Shown here: positions 37,037-44,870 of the stretch, one piece after another | How positions within the stretch are numbered: the stretch's first letter is position 1 | Layout: each line of letters starts with the position of its first letter | NCBI GenBank assembly: GCA_019637225.1 | Contig: JAHBWC010000015.1 | Coordinates: 1-64,000 of the forward strand | Direction of reading: 5' to 3' | Source: Labilithrix sp. | GTDB taxonomy: Bacteria; Myxococcota_A; Polyangia; Polyangiales; Polyangiaceae | Length of the DNA: 64,000 nt | Notes under the pieces: model-generated | What the model was told of the DNA's origin: nothing | Databases searched by the model: none | What the model saw: only the letters and a program-made list of their open reading frames with translations | Made by a program: the position numbers and the translations under genes

Positions 37037-37537
37037 ATGTCACAAGGTACGAATCCGCTCGCGGGGTTTGACGGGGGCCTCACCTCGATGATGAGCGGGT
37101 CCAACACGATGGACCCGGTCTGGCAGCGCCTCTGGCTCCGCTGCCAGCAGCACGACTGGCAGTCGCTCGCCTTCATCGGCTCGAGCAAGCGCGACCCCGA
37201 CGGCGTCCTCGAGATCGCCCATGGGATGGCGCGCCTCGCGAGCGAGCTCGGTCAGGAGCTCACCGTCTTCGACGCGCGGAACCTCGGTCTGAAGGACATG
37301 GGGCGGATGCTCGCCCAGATTCAGAGCATCACGAGCCGCGGCAAGCGCTGCATCGTGGTGCTGAAGCTCGTCACCGAGAACGCGACCACCGTCCCGATGG
37401 CGCAGAACGTCGACGCCGCGCTCCTCGGCGTGTTCATCGGGGAGACGAGCGTCATCGCCGCCTCGCGCACGGTCGACGAGGTCGGTCGTCCGAAGTTCCT
37501 CGGCTCCGTCGTCCTCAACGCGTCGCTCTCCAAGTAG
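37037..37537 (+). CDS. Small protein resembling a BY-kinase (CpsD/Wzc kinase) without P-loop
   Basis: 166 residues. The order of segments follows the BY-kinase/CpsD fold: a first strand SLAFIGSSKRDPDG where the Walker A loop (GEGKST) should be, a helix (EIAHGMARLASELGQ), the strand ELTVFDARNLG where Walker A' (VLLVDxDxR) should be, a strand CIVVLKLVTEN, and a tail NVDAALLGVFIGETSVIAASRTV ending FLGSVVLNA, like the family's D-G-V-hhVV-T and hLGxVLN. All nucleotide-binding residues are gone and there is no Tyr cluster. It may be a pseudo-kinase adaptor for the kinase-less copolymerase at 29860-31398. Fold assignment is inference from pattern; the gene itself is well supported. Confidence 0.7.
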   Translation: MSQGTNPLAGFDGGLTSMMSGSNTMDPVWQRLWLRCQQHDWQSLAFIGSSKRDPDGVLEIAHGMARLASELGQELTVFDARNLGLKDMGRMLAQIQSITSRGKRCIVVLKLVTENATTVPMAQNVDAALLGVFIGETSVIAASRTVDEVGRPKFLGSVVLNASLSK

Positions 37538-37745
37538 CGCCGCGCGCGCGACGACGTCGACGCGCGCGACACCTGTACGAACGGTCGGGAGGCGCCGACG
37601 AACCGCCGGCGCGCGCGTCTGGTCAGAGGACCGGCCGAGGGGCGCCGGCCTCCGGTTTAGACGTTTGCACTGCTGTTGATGCTTTCCCCGCTGTTCACTT
37701 CAAGCCCGGTCGTGATAGTGTCGCCCACGGTCGCAGGAAGCTGCG

Positions 37746-37765
37746 GTCCGCTGAAGACAGCGGAC
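37746..37765. promoter_or_regulatory. Perfect 8-bp dyad in the leader of the porin operon
   Basis: GTCCGCTG (37746-37753) and CAGCGGAC (37758-37765) flank a 4-nt AAGA loop, 22 nt before the porin ATG. It could be an operator or a stable mRNA hairpin just ahead of the ribosome site. Confidence 0.5.
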
Positions 37766-37787
37766 AAACCGCCGAGGGGCGCGACGA

Positions 37788-38945
37788 ATGTGGTCACGAG
37801 GCTGGCTCGCTGCGTTGCTGCTCGTCGTGTCTCCGCGCGGCGCAGAGGCCGCCGAGGTGCCCATCCCCGGAAACGAGCGGGCCGTCGAGGTCCACGGCTT
37901 CGTCAGTCCGGGCTTCATCGTGACGACGAGCAACAACTACCTCGCGAAGTCGAGGCGAGGCAGCTTCGAGTTCACCGAGGTCGGCATCAACTTCACCGTG
38001 CCGATCACGGACAAGCTCCGGAGCGGCGTCCAGCTCTTCGCCCGCGACCTCGGACCGACGGACAACTACACGCCGAGGGCCGACTGGTTCTACCTGGACT
38101 ATCGCTTCGAGGACTGGCTCGGCTTTCGCGCCGGACGCGTGAAGATCCCGTTCGGCCTCTACAACGACAGCAGCGACGTCGACGCCGCCCGCGTGCCGAT
38201 CCTCCTGCCGCAGTCGCTCTACTCGATCAACAGCCGCGACTTTCTCCTCGCGCAGACCGGCGCCGAGCTCTACGGCCGGGTGCGAACGCGAGGCCTCGGA
38301 GCGCTCGAGTACCGGATCTACGGCGGGACGATCTTCCTCGACATCGCGTCGCAGACGACCGTGAGCGCGCAGGTCACGAACCTCGACGTCCCGTACGTCG
38401 CCGGCCAGCGCCTGATGTGGGAGACGCCGATCGAGGGTCTACGCGCCGGCGCGAGCCTCCAAGCGCTGCGTCTCGACGCCGACGTCCGCCTCCCCGACCG
38501 GCCCCCCGTCTCGCTCGGCATCCCCGCCGTCCTCTGGGTGGGATCGGCCGAATACGCCCTCCACGATCTGCTGCTCTCGGCCGAATACTCGCGCTGGGTG
38601 GCGCGCCTCGAGAGCAACGACGCGGTCGTCGCGCCGCCGATGCGCGCGGTCAGCGAGCGCGCGTACGCCATGGCCTCGTACCGGATCAACGAGTGGTTCC
38701 AGCCCGGCGCGTACTACTCGCTCTACTACCCGGACGTGAAGCGCCGCTCGGGCCGCGAGGCGATGCAGCACGACGTCGCCGCGACGCTTCGGTTCGACAT
38801 CAACCACAACTGGCTCGTGAAGCTCGAGGGGCACTTCATGAGCGGCACCGCGATGCTGAGCGCCGACCTCAACGACGGGAGATCCCCGGCCCAGCTCGAT
38901 CGCAACTGGGGCGTCTTCCTCGTGAAGACCACGGCCCACTTCTGA
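37788..38945 (+). CDS. Porin-like outer-membrane protein
   Basis: 385 residues with a clear signal peptide (MWSRGWLAALLLVVSPRGAEA, cleavage before AEVPI). The mature protein starts VEVHGFVSPGFIVTTSNN, like phosphate-porin and OprO-type proteins, then runs as repeated amphipathic strands (FTEVGINFTVPITDKL, DWFYLDYRFEDWLGFRAGRVKIPFGLYND, WLVKLEGHFMSG) and ends in Phe (VKTTAHF), the outer-membrane insertion signal. The R-KIPFGLYND motif near strand 4 is typical of this porin group. It is the first gene of the sensory operon, 7 bp before the PstS-like gene. Substrate unknown. Confidence 0.85.
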   Translation: MWSRGWLAALLLVVSPRGAEAAEVPIPGNERAVEVHGFVSPGFIVTTSNNYLAKSRRGSFEFTEVGINFTVPITDKLRSGVQLFARDLGPTDNYTPRADWFYLDYRFEDWLGFRAGRVKIPFGLYNDSSDVDAARVPILLPQSLYSINSRDFLLAQTGAELYGRVRTRGLGALEYRIYGGTIFLDIASQTTVSAQVTNLDVPYVAGQRLMWETPIEGLRAGASLQALRLDADVRLPDRPPVSLGIPAVLWVGSAEYALHDLLLSAEYSRWVARLESNDAVVAPPMRAVSERAYAMASYRINEWFQPGAYYSLYYPDVKRRSGREAMQHDVAATLRFDINHNWLVKLEGHFMSGTAMLSADLNDGRSPAQLDRNWGVFLVKTTAHF

Positions 38946-38952
38946 GCCACCG

Positions 38953-39405
38953 ATGCGCGTCCTAGAGCACGCAGCTCGGCTCCTCCTCCTCGCGCTCGTC
39001 GCCCTCCTCGTCTCGCGCGGCGAGGTGTCGGCGGAGCCGGCGGCGCCGGCGTTCGTGGTGATCGTCCACCCGGAGAACCCCGCGAACGCGCTCGAGCGGT
39101 CGTTCGTCGCCGAGGCGTTCCTCAAGAAGACGACCCGGTGGCCCGACGGCGGCGTCATCAAGCCGGTCGATCTGCCGCCGACCTCGGCGACCCGCGACCG
39201 GTTCACCCGCGACGTGTTGAAGCGCTCCGTCGCGGCGGTGAAGAGCTACTGGCAGCAGATCATCTTCTCCGGGCGCGACGTGCCGCCGGCCGAGCTCTCG
39301 AGCGACGAGGCGGTCGTGCAGTACGTCCTGACTCACCGCGGGGCGATCGGCTACGTCTCCGGCAGCGCGCGCCTGGGCGACGCCAAGACCGTGAGCGTGC
39401 GCTGA
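38953..39405 (+). CDS. Small PstS-like periplasmic protein
   Basis: 150 residues: signal peptide about 1-28 (LLLLALVALLVSRGEVSA) and a ~120-residue single-domain remnant of a phosphate-type periplasmic binding protein: FVVIVHPENPANALERSFVAEAFLKK, WPDGGVIKPVDLP, VKSYWQQIIFSGRDVPP, YVLTHRGAIGYVSGSA. Such short PBP-like proteins often sit beside a porin and a membrane receptor or kinase. Here it lies 7 bp after the porin and 2 bp before the hybrid kinase, so it is a good candidate ligand carrier or sensor for that kinase. The ligand (phosphate or another anion) is not known. Confidence 0.85.
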   Translation: MRVLEHAARLLLLALVALLVSRGEVSAEPAAPAFVVIVHPENPANALERSFVAEAFLKKTTRWPDGGVIKPVDLPPTSATRDRFTRDVLKRSVAAVKSYWQQIIFSGRDVPPAELSSDEAVVQYVLTHRGAIGYVSGSARLGDAKTVSVR

Positions 39406-39407
39406 CC

Positions 39408-42400
39408 ATGCGCGTCACGCTCCGCGCCAAGCTCGTCGCGATCGTCGGGAGCGCCGCGCTCGCGTTCCTCGTGGTCATCGTGACGAACAGGATCGCCACC
39501 CGCCGAGTGGACGATCAGCTCGGCGAGATCCAGCGGCGCCAGATCCCGAAGATGGAGATCGGCCCGCGGCTCCTCGGCGACTTCGCGGCGCTCCGGCGCG
39601 GCTACCAGGACGCCGTCGCCGCGCACGACGCCGAAGCGCTCGACCGAACGCGCGAGCTCCGCGAGACGCTGCTCGCGCGACTCGACGAAGGGCGCGACGT
39701 CCTCGACGCCTCCGCGAGCGCGGCGTTTCGCGGGGCGCTCACCGACTACGACGCCAGCGCCGTCGACGTATCGCGCCGAATGCTGCAGAGCGAGGGCGGC
39801 GAGGACCTCGTCGAGGCGATCGCAGAGATGCAGAAGCGCCAGGCTCGGGCCGAGGAGCTGCTCGAGCAGGTCGTCACGTTCGACCAGCGCGACCTCGCGA
39901 CGGCCTTCAGCGCCGCGCGCGCCGCGCCGGTCGCGAGCGCGCGGGCCCAGCTCGCGACCACGCTCGCGTGCCTCGCCGCGGTGCTCGCCCTCTCGTTCTG
40001 GCTGAGCCGGGGCGTCGTGCGCTCGCTCGCGCGCCTCGAAGCCGGCTTCAGCCGCTTCGGCCGTGGCGCGTTCGGCGAGCCGATCGTCGTTCGCGGCAGC
40101 GACGAGATCGCCCACGTGGCCGCCGAGGCGAACCGGATGGCCGAAAGCCTGGCGCGACTGGCCTCCGAGCGCGAGCGCACGGACTGGGTCAAGACGGGGA
40201 TCGTCGAGCTGACCCAGGCGCTCCGCGGCGATCTCGACGAAGCGGAGGTCGCAGGCCGGGCGGCACGGACCCTCGCGCGCTACGTCGGCGCGCCGGCCGC
40301 CGCGCTCTACGTCGTGCGGGGCGCGCCGCGAGCGACGCTAGAGCTCCTCGGACACCACGCGGCGACCCGCGGGACAGCGGAGGGCGATGCGGCCCCGAGC
40401 TTCGAGCTCGGCGAAGGCCTCGTCGGCGAGGCCGCGCGCTCGCGCGATCTCGTCGTCGTCGATCCCGCGCCGCCGAACTTCCTCCGCGTGAGGTCGGGGC
40501 TCGGCGAAGGCGCGCCTCGTGTGCTCGTCCTCGTCCCGCTCGTCCTCGACCAGGAGATCAGCGGCGTCCTCGAGCTCGCCCTCTTCGAGCCCCTGTCGCT
40601 GGAGGCGCGCGAGCTGCTCCTCACCGCGCGCGAGAACGTCGCCGTCGGGCTCGCCGTCGCGGCGGCCCGCTGCGCGACCCGCGAGCTGCTGACACGGACG
40701 CAGGGCCAGGCGACCCGCCTGCTCCAGCAGGAGGACGAGCTCAAGGCGACCAACGAGGAGCTCCGTTGCCAGCAGGAGGAGCTCCGGCAGACCAACGAGG
40801 AGCTCGCGGAGCACGCGCGCGAGCTCGCCCGCCAGCGCGTCGCCCTCCAGGCGAAGAACGCCGATCTCGAGGAGGTCGGCCGCCGGCTCGAGCAGAAGGC
40901 CGCCGAGCTCGCGACCGTCAGCACGTACAAGTCGCAGTTCCTCGCGAACATGTCGCACGAGCTCAGGACGCCGCTCAACAGCATGCTGCTCCTGTCGAAG
41001 CTCCTGGCGGACAACGCCGAGCGGAACCTCACAGCGAAGCAGGTCGAGTACTCGAAGACCGTCCACTCCGCCGGCAAGGATCTCCTGCTCCTCATCAACC
41101 ATGTGCTCGATCTCGCCAAGGTCGAAGCCGGAAAGCAGGAGATCCACGTCGTGCCGGTCCGCGTCGAGCACGTCGTCGCGCGCGTCCGTCAGGTGTTCTC
41201 GCCGCTCGCGAACGAGAAGGGCCTCGCGCTCGTCGTCGAGATCGCCGGAGGCGTCCCCGAGACGATCGCGACCGACGAGCAGCGCCTCGGCCAGATCCTG
41301 ACGAACCTCGTGGGCAACGCGATCAAGTTCACCGAGCGCGGCGAGGTGAAGCTCGAGGTCCACCGCCCCGACCATCCGATCGACGCGCGCGGCCGAACGC
41401 TCGCTCGAGAGGCGACGATTGCGTTCTCGGTGTCGGACACAGGCGCGGGCATCGCCCCCGAGCACCAGGCGCGCATCTTCGCGCCGTTCGAGCAGCTCGA
41501 CAGCTCCACGCATCGCAGGCAGGGCGGGACCGGCCTCGGGCTCAGCATCGCGCGCGAGCTCGCCTCGCTCCTCGGCGGCGAGCTACAGCTCTGGAGCATC
41601 GAGGGCGAGGGCAGCACGTTCGTCTGCTACTTGCCCGAGAGCGGCCCGCTGGCCGCGGCGGCGGAGCCCGCCCGGGAGCCGGCTGCCGCCGAAGGCGATG
41701 GCGCGTCGAGAGTCGACCTCCTCGTGATCGAGGACGATCCCGTGTTCGCCGCGACCCTCGGACAGATCATCGAGGAGCGCGGGCTCGTCCATTCGACGGC
41801 GCGGGACGGCGCGACGGGGCTACGACTCGCCCGCGAGCTCCGGCCGCGCGGCATCGTCCTCGACGTCAAGCTGCCCGACGTCGACGGCTGGCACGTGATG
41901 GATCAGCTGCGCGCGAGCCCCATCACGGCGTCGATCCCGGTGCACTTCATCTCCGGCGTCGAGATGCCCGACCGCGGGCTCGCGATGGGCGCGGCCGGTT
42001 ACCTGACCAAGCCGGCGGAGCGCGAGGACCTCGTCCGCGTCGTCGAGTCGCTCGGCCCGGAGCGCGATCGGGCCTCGCGGCGCGTCCTCGTCGTCGAGGA
42101 CGACGCGACGCTCGGCGAGTCGCTCGTCGAGCAGCTCACGAGAGGCGGCCTGGAGGCGCGGCGCGCGACGAGCACCCGGCACGCCCTCGAGATCTTCGAG
42201 CACGAGCGCTTCGCGTGCATGATCGTCGACCTCTCCGTCCCGGACACGCAGGAGCTCGAGCTGCTCGAGGCGCTGCAGCGACGCGGAGGCGCCGGCATGC
42301 CCGCGGTCGTCGTGTACACGAGCCGTCAGCTCAGCCGACCCGAGGTCGCGCGCCTCGAGGCGTACGTCGAGGCCGTCGTCCTGAAGGACGGGAGCGCCTC

Positions 42401-42896
42401 GGCGGAGCGCCTCGTCGACGAGATCCGCCTCTTCATCCGCCGCCTCGAGGCCGGGTTGCCTCGCCGCTCCCTCGGTCCGCGCCGACGTGACGTCGACGTC
42501 CGCCTCGAAGGCAGGAAAGTCCTCGTGGTCGACGACGACATGCGTACGGCGTACGCGCTCTCGGCGACGCTCCGCGCCAAGGGCGCCGAGGTGCTGGTCG
42601 CCGAGACCGGCGCCGTCGCGCTCGACGTGCTCGCGGCGACCCCCGACGTCCACGCGATCCTCATGGACGTGATGATGCCCGAAATGGACGGCCACGAAGC
42701 CACGCGGCGGATCCGCCGGCAGCCGGCGCACGCGCGACTGCCCATCATCGCGCTCACCGCCAAGGCGATGAAGGGCGACGAGGCGCGCTGCCTCGAGGCA
42801 GGCGCCACCGCGTATCTCGCCAAGCCGATCGACGGCGACGTCCTTTTGGAGCTCCTCCACGCCCACCTCTCGCCGATCACGCGGGAGTGCGAATGA
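39408..42896 (+). CDS. Hybrid sensor histidine kinase with three receiver domains
   Basis: 1162 residues from the ATG at 39408. Domains in order: helix about 7-27; four-helix-bundle type periplasmic sensor to about 185; second helix (ATTLACLAAVLALSFWL); HAMP (about 205-260); GAF (about 275-425); a Gln/Glu-rich coiled coil (to about 505); HisKA with H517 in NMSHELRTPLNS; HATPase (to about 745); then REC1 (D819, VLDVKLPDVDG), a weaker REC2 (D941, MIVDLSVPD) and REC3 (D1087, LMDVMMPEMDG). It would sense an envelope or periplasmic signal, perhaps through the PstS-like protein, and relay phosphate through several receivers. Its last codons overlap the cheR start (ATGA). Confidence 0.95.
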   Translation: MRVTLRAKLVAIVGSAALAFLVVIVTNRIATRRVDDQLGEIQRRQIPKMEIGPRLLGDFAALRRGYQDAVAAHDAEALDRTRELRETLLARLDEGRDVLDASASAAFRGALTDYDASAVDVSRRMLQSEGGEDLVEAIAEMQKRQARAEELLEQVVTFDQRDLATAFSAARAAPVASARAQLATTLACLAAVLALSFWLSRGVVRSLARLEAGFSRFGRGAFGEPIVVRGSDEIAHVAAEANRMAESLARLASERERTDWVKTGIVELTQALRGDLDEAEVAGRAARTLARYVGAPAAALYVVRGAPRATLELLGHHAATRGTAEGDAAPSFELGEGLVGEAARSRDLVVVDPAPPNFLRVRSGLGEGAPRVLVLVPLVLDQEISGVLELALFEPLSLEARELLLTARENVAVGLAVAAARCATRELLTRTQGQATRLLQQEDELKATNEELRCQQEELRQTNEELAEHARELARQRVALQAKNADLEEVGRRLEQKAAELATVSTYKSQFLANMSHELRTPLNSMLLLSKLLADNAERNLTAKQVEYSKTVHSAGKDLLLLINHVLDLAKVEAGKQEIHVVPVRVEHVVARVRQVFSPLANEKGLALVVEIAGGVPETIATDEQRLGQILTNLVGNAIKFTERGEVKLEVHRPDHPIDARGRTLAREATIAFSVSDTGAGIAPEHQARIFAPFEQLDSSTHRRQGGTGLGLSIARELASLLGGELQLWSIEGEGSTFVCYLPESGPLAAAAEPAREPAAAEGDGASRVDLLVIEDDPVFAATLGQIIEERGLVHSTARDGATGLRLARELRPRGIVLDVKLPDVDGWHVMDQLRASPITASIPVHFISGVEMPDRGLAMGAAGYLTKPAEREDLVRVVESLGPERDRASRRVLVVEDDATLGESLVEQLTRGGLEARRATSTRHALEIFEHERFACMIVDLSVPDTQELELLEALQRRGGAGMPAVVVYTSRQLSRPEVARLEAYVEAVVLKDGSASAERLVDEIRLFIRRLEAGLPRRSLGPRRRDVDVRLEGRKVLVVDDDMRTAYALSATLRAKGAEVLVAETGAVALDVLAATPDVHAILMDVMMPEMDGHEATRRIRRQPAHARLPIIALTAKAMKGDEARCLEAGATAYLAKPIDGDVLLELLHAHLSPITRECE

Positions 42897-43717
42897 GCGA
42901 CGACGTCGAGGGCATCGAGGTCCGCTTGCTGCTCGAGGCGATCCACGCCCGCTACGGCTACGATCTCCGCGACTACGCCGCGCCGTCGATGCGCCGGCGC
43001 GTCCTCGCCACGCTCGCGACCTCGGGGCTCCCGCACCTCGGCGAGCTGCAGCATCGCGTCCTCCACGATCGCGAACGCTTCACCGAGCTGCTCGAGCAGC
43101 TGACCGTGCGCGTGAGCGACCTGTTCCGCGACCCGCCGTCGTTTCGCGCGTTCCGCGCGCGCGTCGTTCCGCTGCTCCGCACCTACCCCTTCCTCAAGCT
43201 CTGGCACGCGGGCTGCGCGGGTGGCGAAGAGGCGTACGCGAGCGCGATCCTCATGACCGAGGAGGGGCTCTATGAGCGCTGCCAGCTCTACGCGACCGAT
43301 CTGAGCCAGGAGGCGCTCCGCCACGCGAAGGAGGGCGTCTACCCCGCGTCGGCCCTGCCTGCCTTCGAGAAGAACCACCGCGCGTCGGGTGCGACCACCG
43401 ACCTCTCCGGCTTCGTCACGGCGGCGTACGACCACATTTCGATGCGCGAGTCGCTGCGGAAGAACATCCTCTTCTTCCATCACGATCTCGTCTCCGATCA
43501 CGTCTTCGGTGAGATGCACGTCGTCTTCTGCAAGAACGTGCTCATCTACTTCGGTCGCGACCTGCGCGACCGCGTGCTCCAGAAGCTCGCGCAGAGCCTC
43601 TGCCCCGGTGGCTTCCTCTGCCTCGGAAGCGCCGAGCGCCTCACCGGCGCGACGCCGACCGAGAGGGCCTTCACCCCGTTCTCCGCCGACGAGCGGATCT
43701 ACAGGTACGAGCCATGA
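42893..43717 (+). CDS. cheR: CheR-type protein-glutamate methyltransferase
   Basis: 274 residues from the ATG at 42893, overlapping the kinase stop. CheR transfers methyl groups from SAM to receptor glutamates. The N-terminal helical part (YGYDLRDYAAPSMRRRV) is followed by the SAM domain: LTVRVSDLFRDPPSF, KLWHAGCAGGEEAYASAI (SAM loop), LYATDLSQEALRHAKEGVY, VVFCKNVLIYF and the final CLGSAERL. No methyl-accepting chemotaxis protein and no cheB lie nearby, so the substrate may be the flanking hybrid kinases, whose coiled coils carry many Glu/Gln. Such CheR-plus-hybrid-kinase units occur in myxobacteria and cyanobacteria outside chemotaxis. Overlaps the next gene by 4 bp. Confidence 0.95.
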   Translation: MSDDVEGIEVRLLLEAIHARYGYDLRDYAAPSMRRRVLATLATSGLPHLGELQHRVLHDRERFTELLEQLTVRVSDLFRDPPSFRAFRARVVPLLRTYPFLKLWHAGCAGGEEAYASAILMTEEGLYERCQLYATDLSQEALRHAKEGVYPASALPAFEKNHRASGATTDLSGFVTAAYDHISMRESLRKNILFFHHDLVSDHVFGEMHVVFCKNVLIYFGRDLRDRVLQKLAQSLCPGGFLCLGSAERLTGATPTERAFTPFSADERIYRYEP

Positions 43718-44844
43718 GCGAGCGGCCCAAGATCCTCATCGTCGACGACATCGAAGCGAACCTCATCGCGATGGAAGCGCTCCTCGGCGATCTCGACTGC
43801 GAGACCGTCCGCGCGGGCTCGGGCAACGACGCGCTCCGCTTGCTCCTGCGGCACGAGTTCGCCGCGATGCTCCTCGACGTCCAGATGCCGGAGATGGACG
43901 GCTTCGAGGTGGCCCGGCTCGCGCGGATGAATCCGAGGTCGCGGGACGTCCCCGTCATCTTCGTCACCGCGATGCTCGAGACGGAAGAGAACCTCTTCCT
44001 CGGCTACGAGAGCGGCGCGGTCGACGTGCTCTACAAGCCGCTGAACGCGCACGTCCTCCTCAGCAAGGTGCAGGTGTTCCTCGAGCTCCATCGCAGCCGG
44101 AGGAAGCTCGCCGACGAGATCGAGGCGCACAAGCGCACGCTCGCGGACCTCGACGCGTTCAACTACTCGGTCTCGCACGACCTCCGTGCGCCGCTCCGCC
44201 CCCTGAAGGCGTTCAGCGAGATCGTGCTCGAGGGCCACGGCCACAAGCTCGACGACGAGGGGCGGCGCCTCCTGACGAGGATCGCCAGCGCCGCCGACAG
44301 GATGGATCGCCTGATCGACGATCTCCTTCGCCTCTCGAAGGTGAGCCGAGCGCGCCCGAACGCGGGCCGCGTGGAGCTGAGCACGCTCGCCCGCGAGGTC
44401 ATCGCGGAGCTCCGGAGCGACGATCCCGCCCGCGTCGTCGACTTCGTCGACGGGACCGATCTGAGCGCCCACGGCGACGCGCGGCTCCTCCGCATCGCCC
44501 TCGAGAACCTCCTCCGCAACGCCTGGAAATTCACGGTGCGCTCCTCGGCCGCGCGTATCGAAGTGGGCTCGACGACCGAGGGGGCCGAGATCGTCTACTT
44601 CGTCCGCGACAACGGCGTCGGGTTCGACCCCGGTCTTCGCGACAAGCTCTTCCGCCCGTTCCAGCGCCTCCACGCGAGCTCGGATTTCGAGGGCACGGGC
44701 ATCGGGCTCGCGATCGTCGAGCGCGTGGTCCGCCATCACGGCGGCCGGATCTGGGCAGACGCGGCGACCGATCGAGGCGCGACCTTCTTCTTCACGCTCC
44801 CCACCGCGCGCCCTCTGGGCTCCGTCGCCCCGACGAGCACCTGA
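43714..44844 (+). CDS. Receiver-histidine kinase (REC-HisKA-HATPase)
   Basis: 376 residues, cytosolic. The N-terminal receiver has D11/D12 and phospho-acceptor D55 (LLDVQMPEMDG) with K at VDVLYKPLN. A short coiled coil (RSRRKLADEIEAHKRTLADL) leads to a phytochrome-type HisKA with H155 (YSVSHDLRAPLRPL), then HATPase boxes (ENLLRNAWKF, VRDNGVGFDPG, GTGIGLAIVERVV). A receiver ahead of the kinase suggests that phosphoryl groups from the upstream hybrid kinase control its activity. It overlaps cheR by 4 bp (ATGA), so kinase, methyltransferase and this protein are translationally coupled. No output domain is seen. Confidence 0.95.
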   Translation: MSERPKILIVDDIEANLIAMEALLGDLDCETVRAGSGNDALRLLLRHEFAAMLLDVQMPEMDGFEVARLARMNPRSRDVPVIFVTAMLETEENLFLGYESGAVDVLYKPLNAHVLLSKVQVFLELHRSRRKLADEIEAHKRTLADLDAFNYSVSHDLRAPLRPLKAFSEIVLEGHGHKLDDEGRRLLTRIASAADRMDRLIDDLLRLSKVSRARPNAGRVELSTLAREVIAELRSDDPARVVDFVDGTDLSAHGDARLLRIALENLLRNAWKFTVRSSAARIEVGSTTEGAEIVYFVRDNGVGFDPGLRDKLFRPFQRLHASSDFEGTGIGLAIVERVVRHHGGRIWADAATDRGATFFFTLPTARPLGSVAPTST

Positions 44845-44870
44845 CGAGCCGGGTGGTCTACGCTCGAGCC

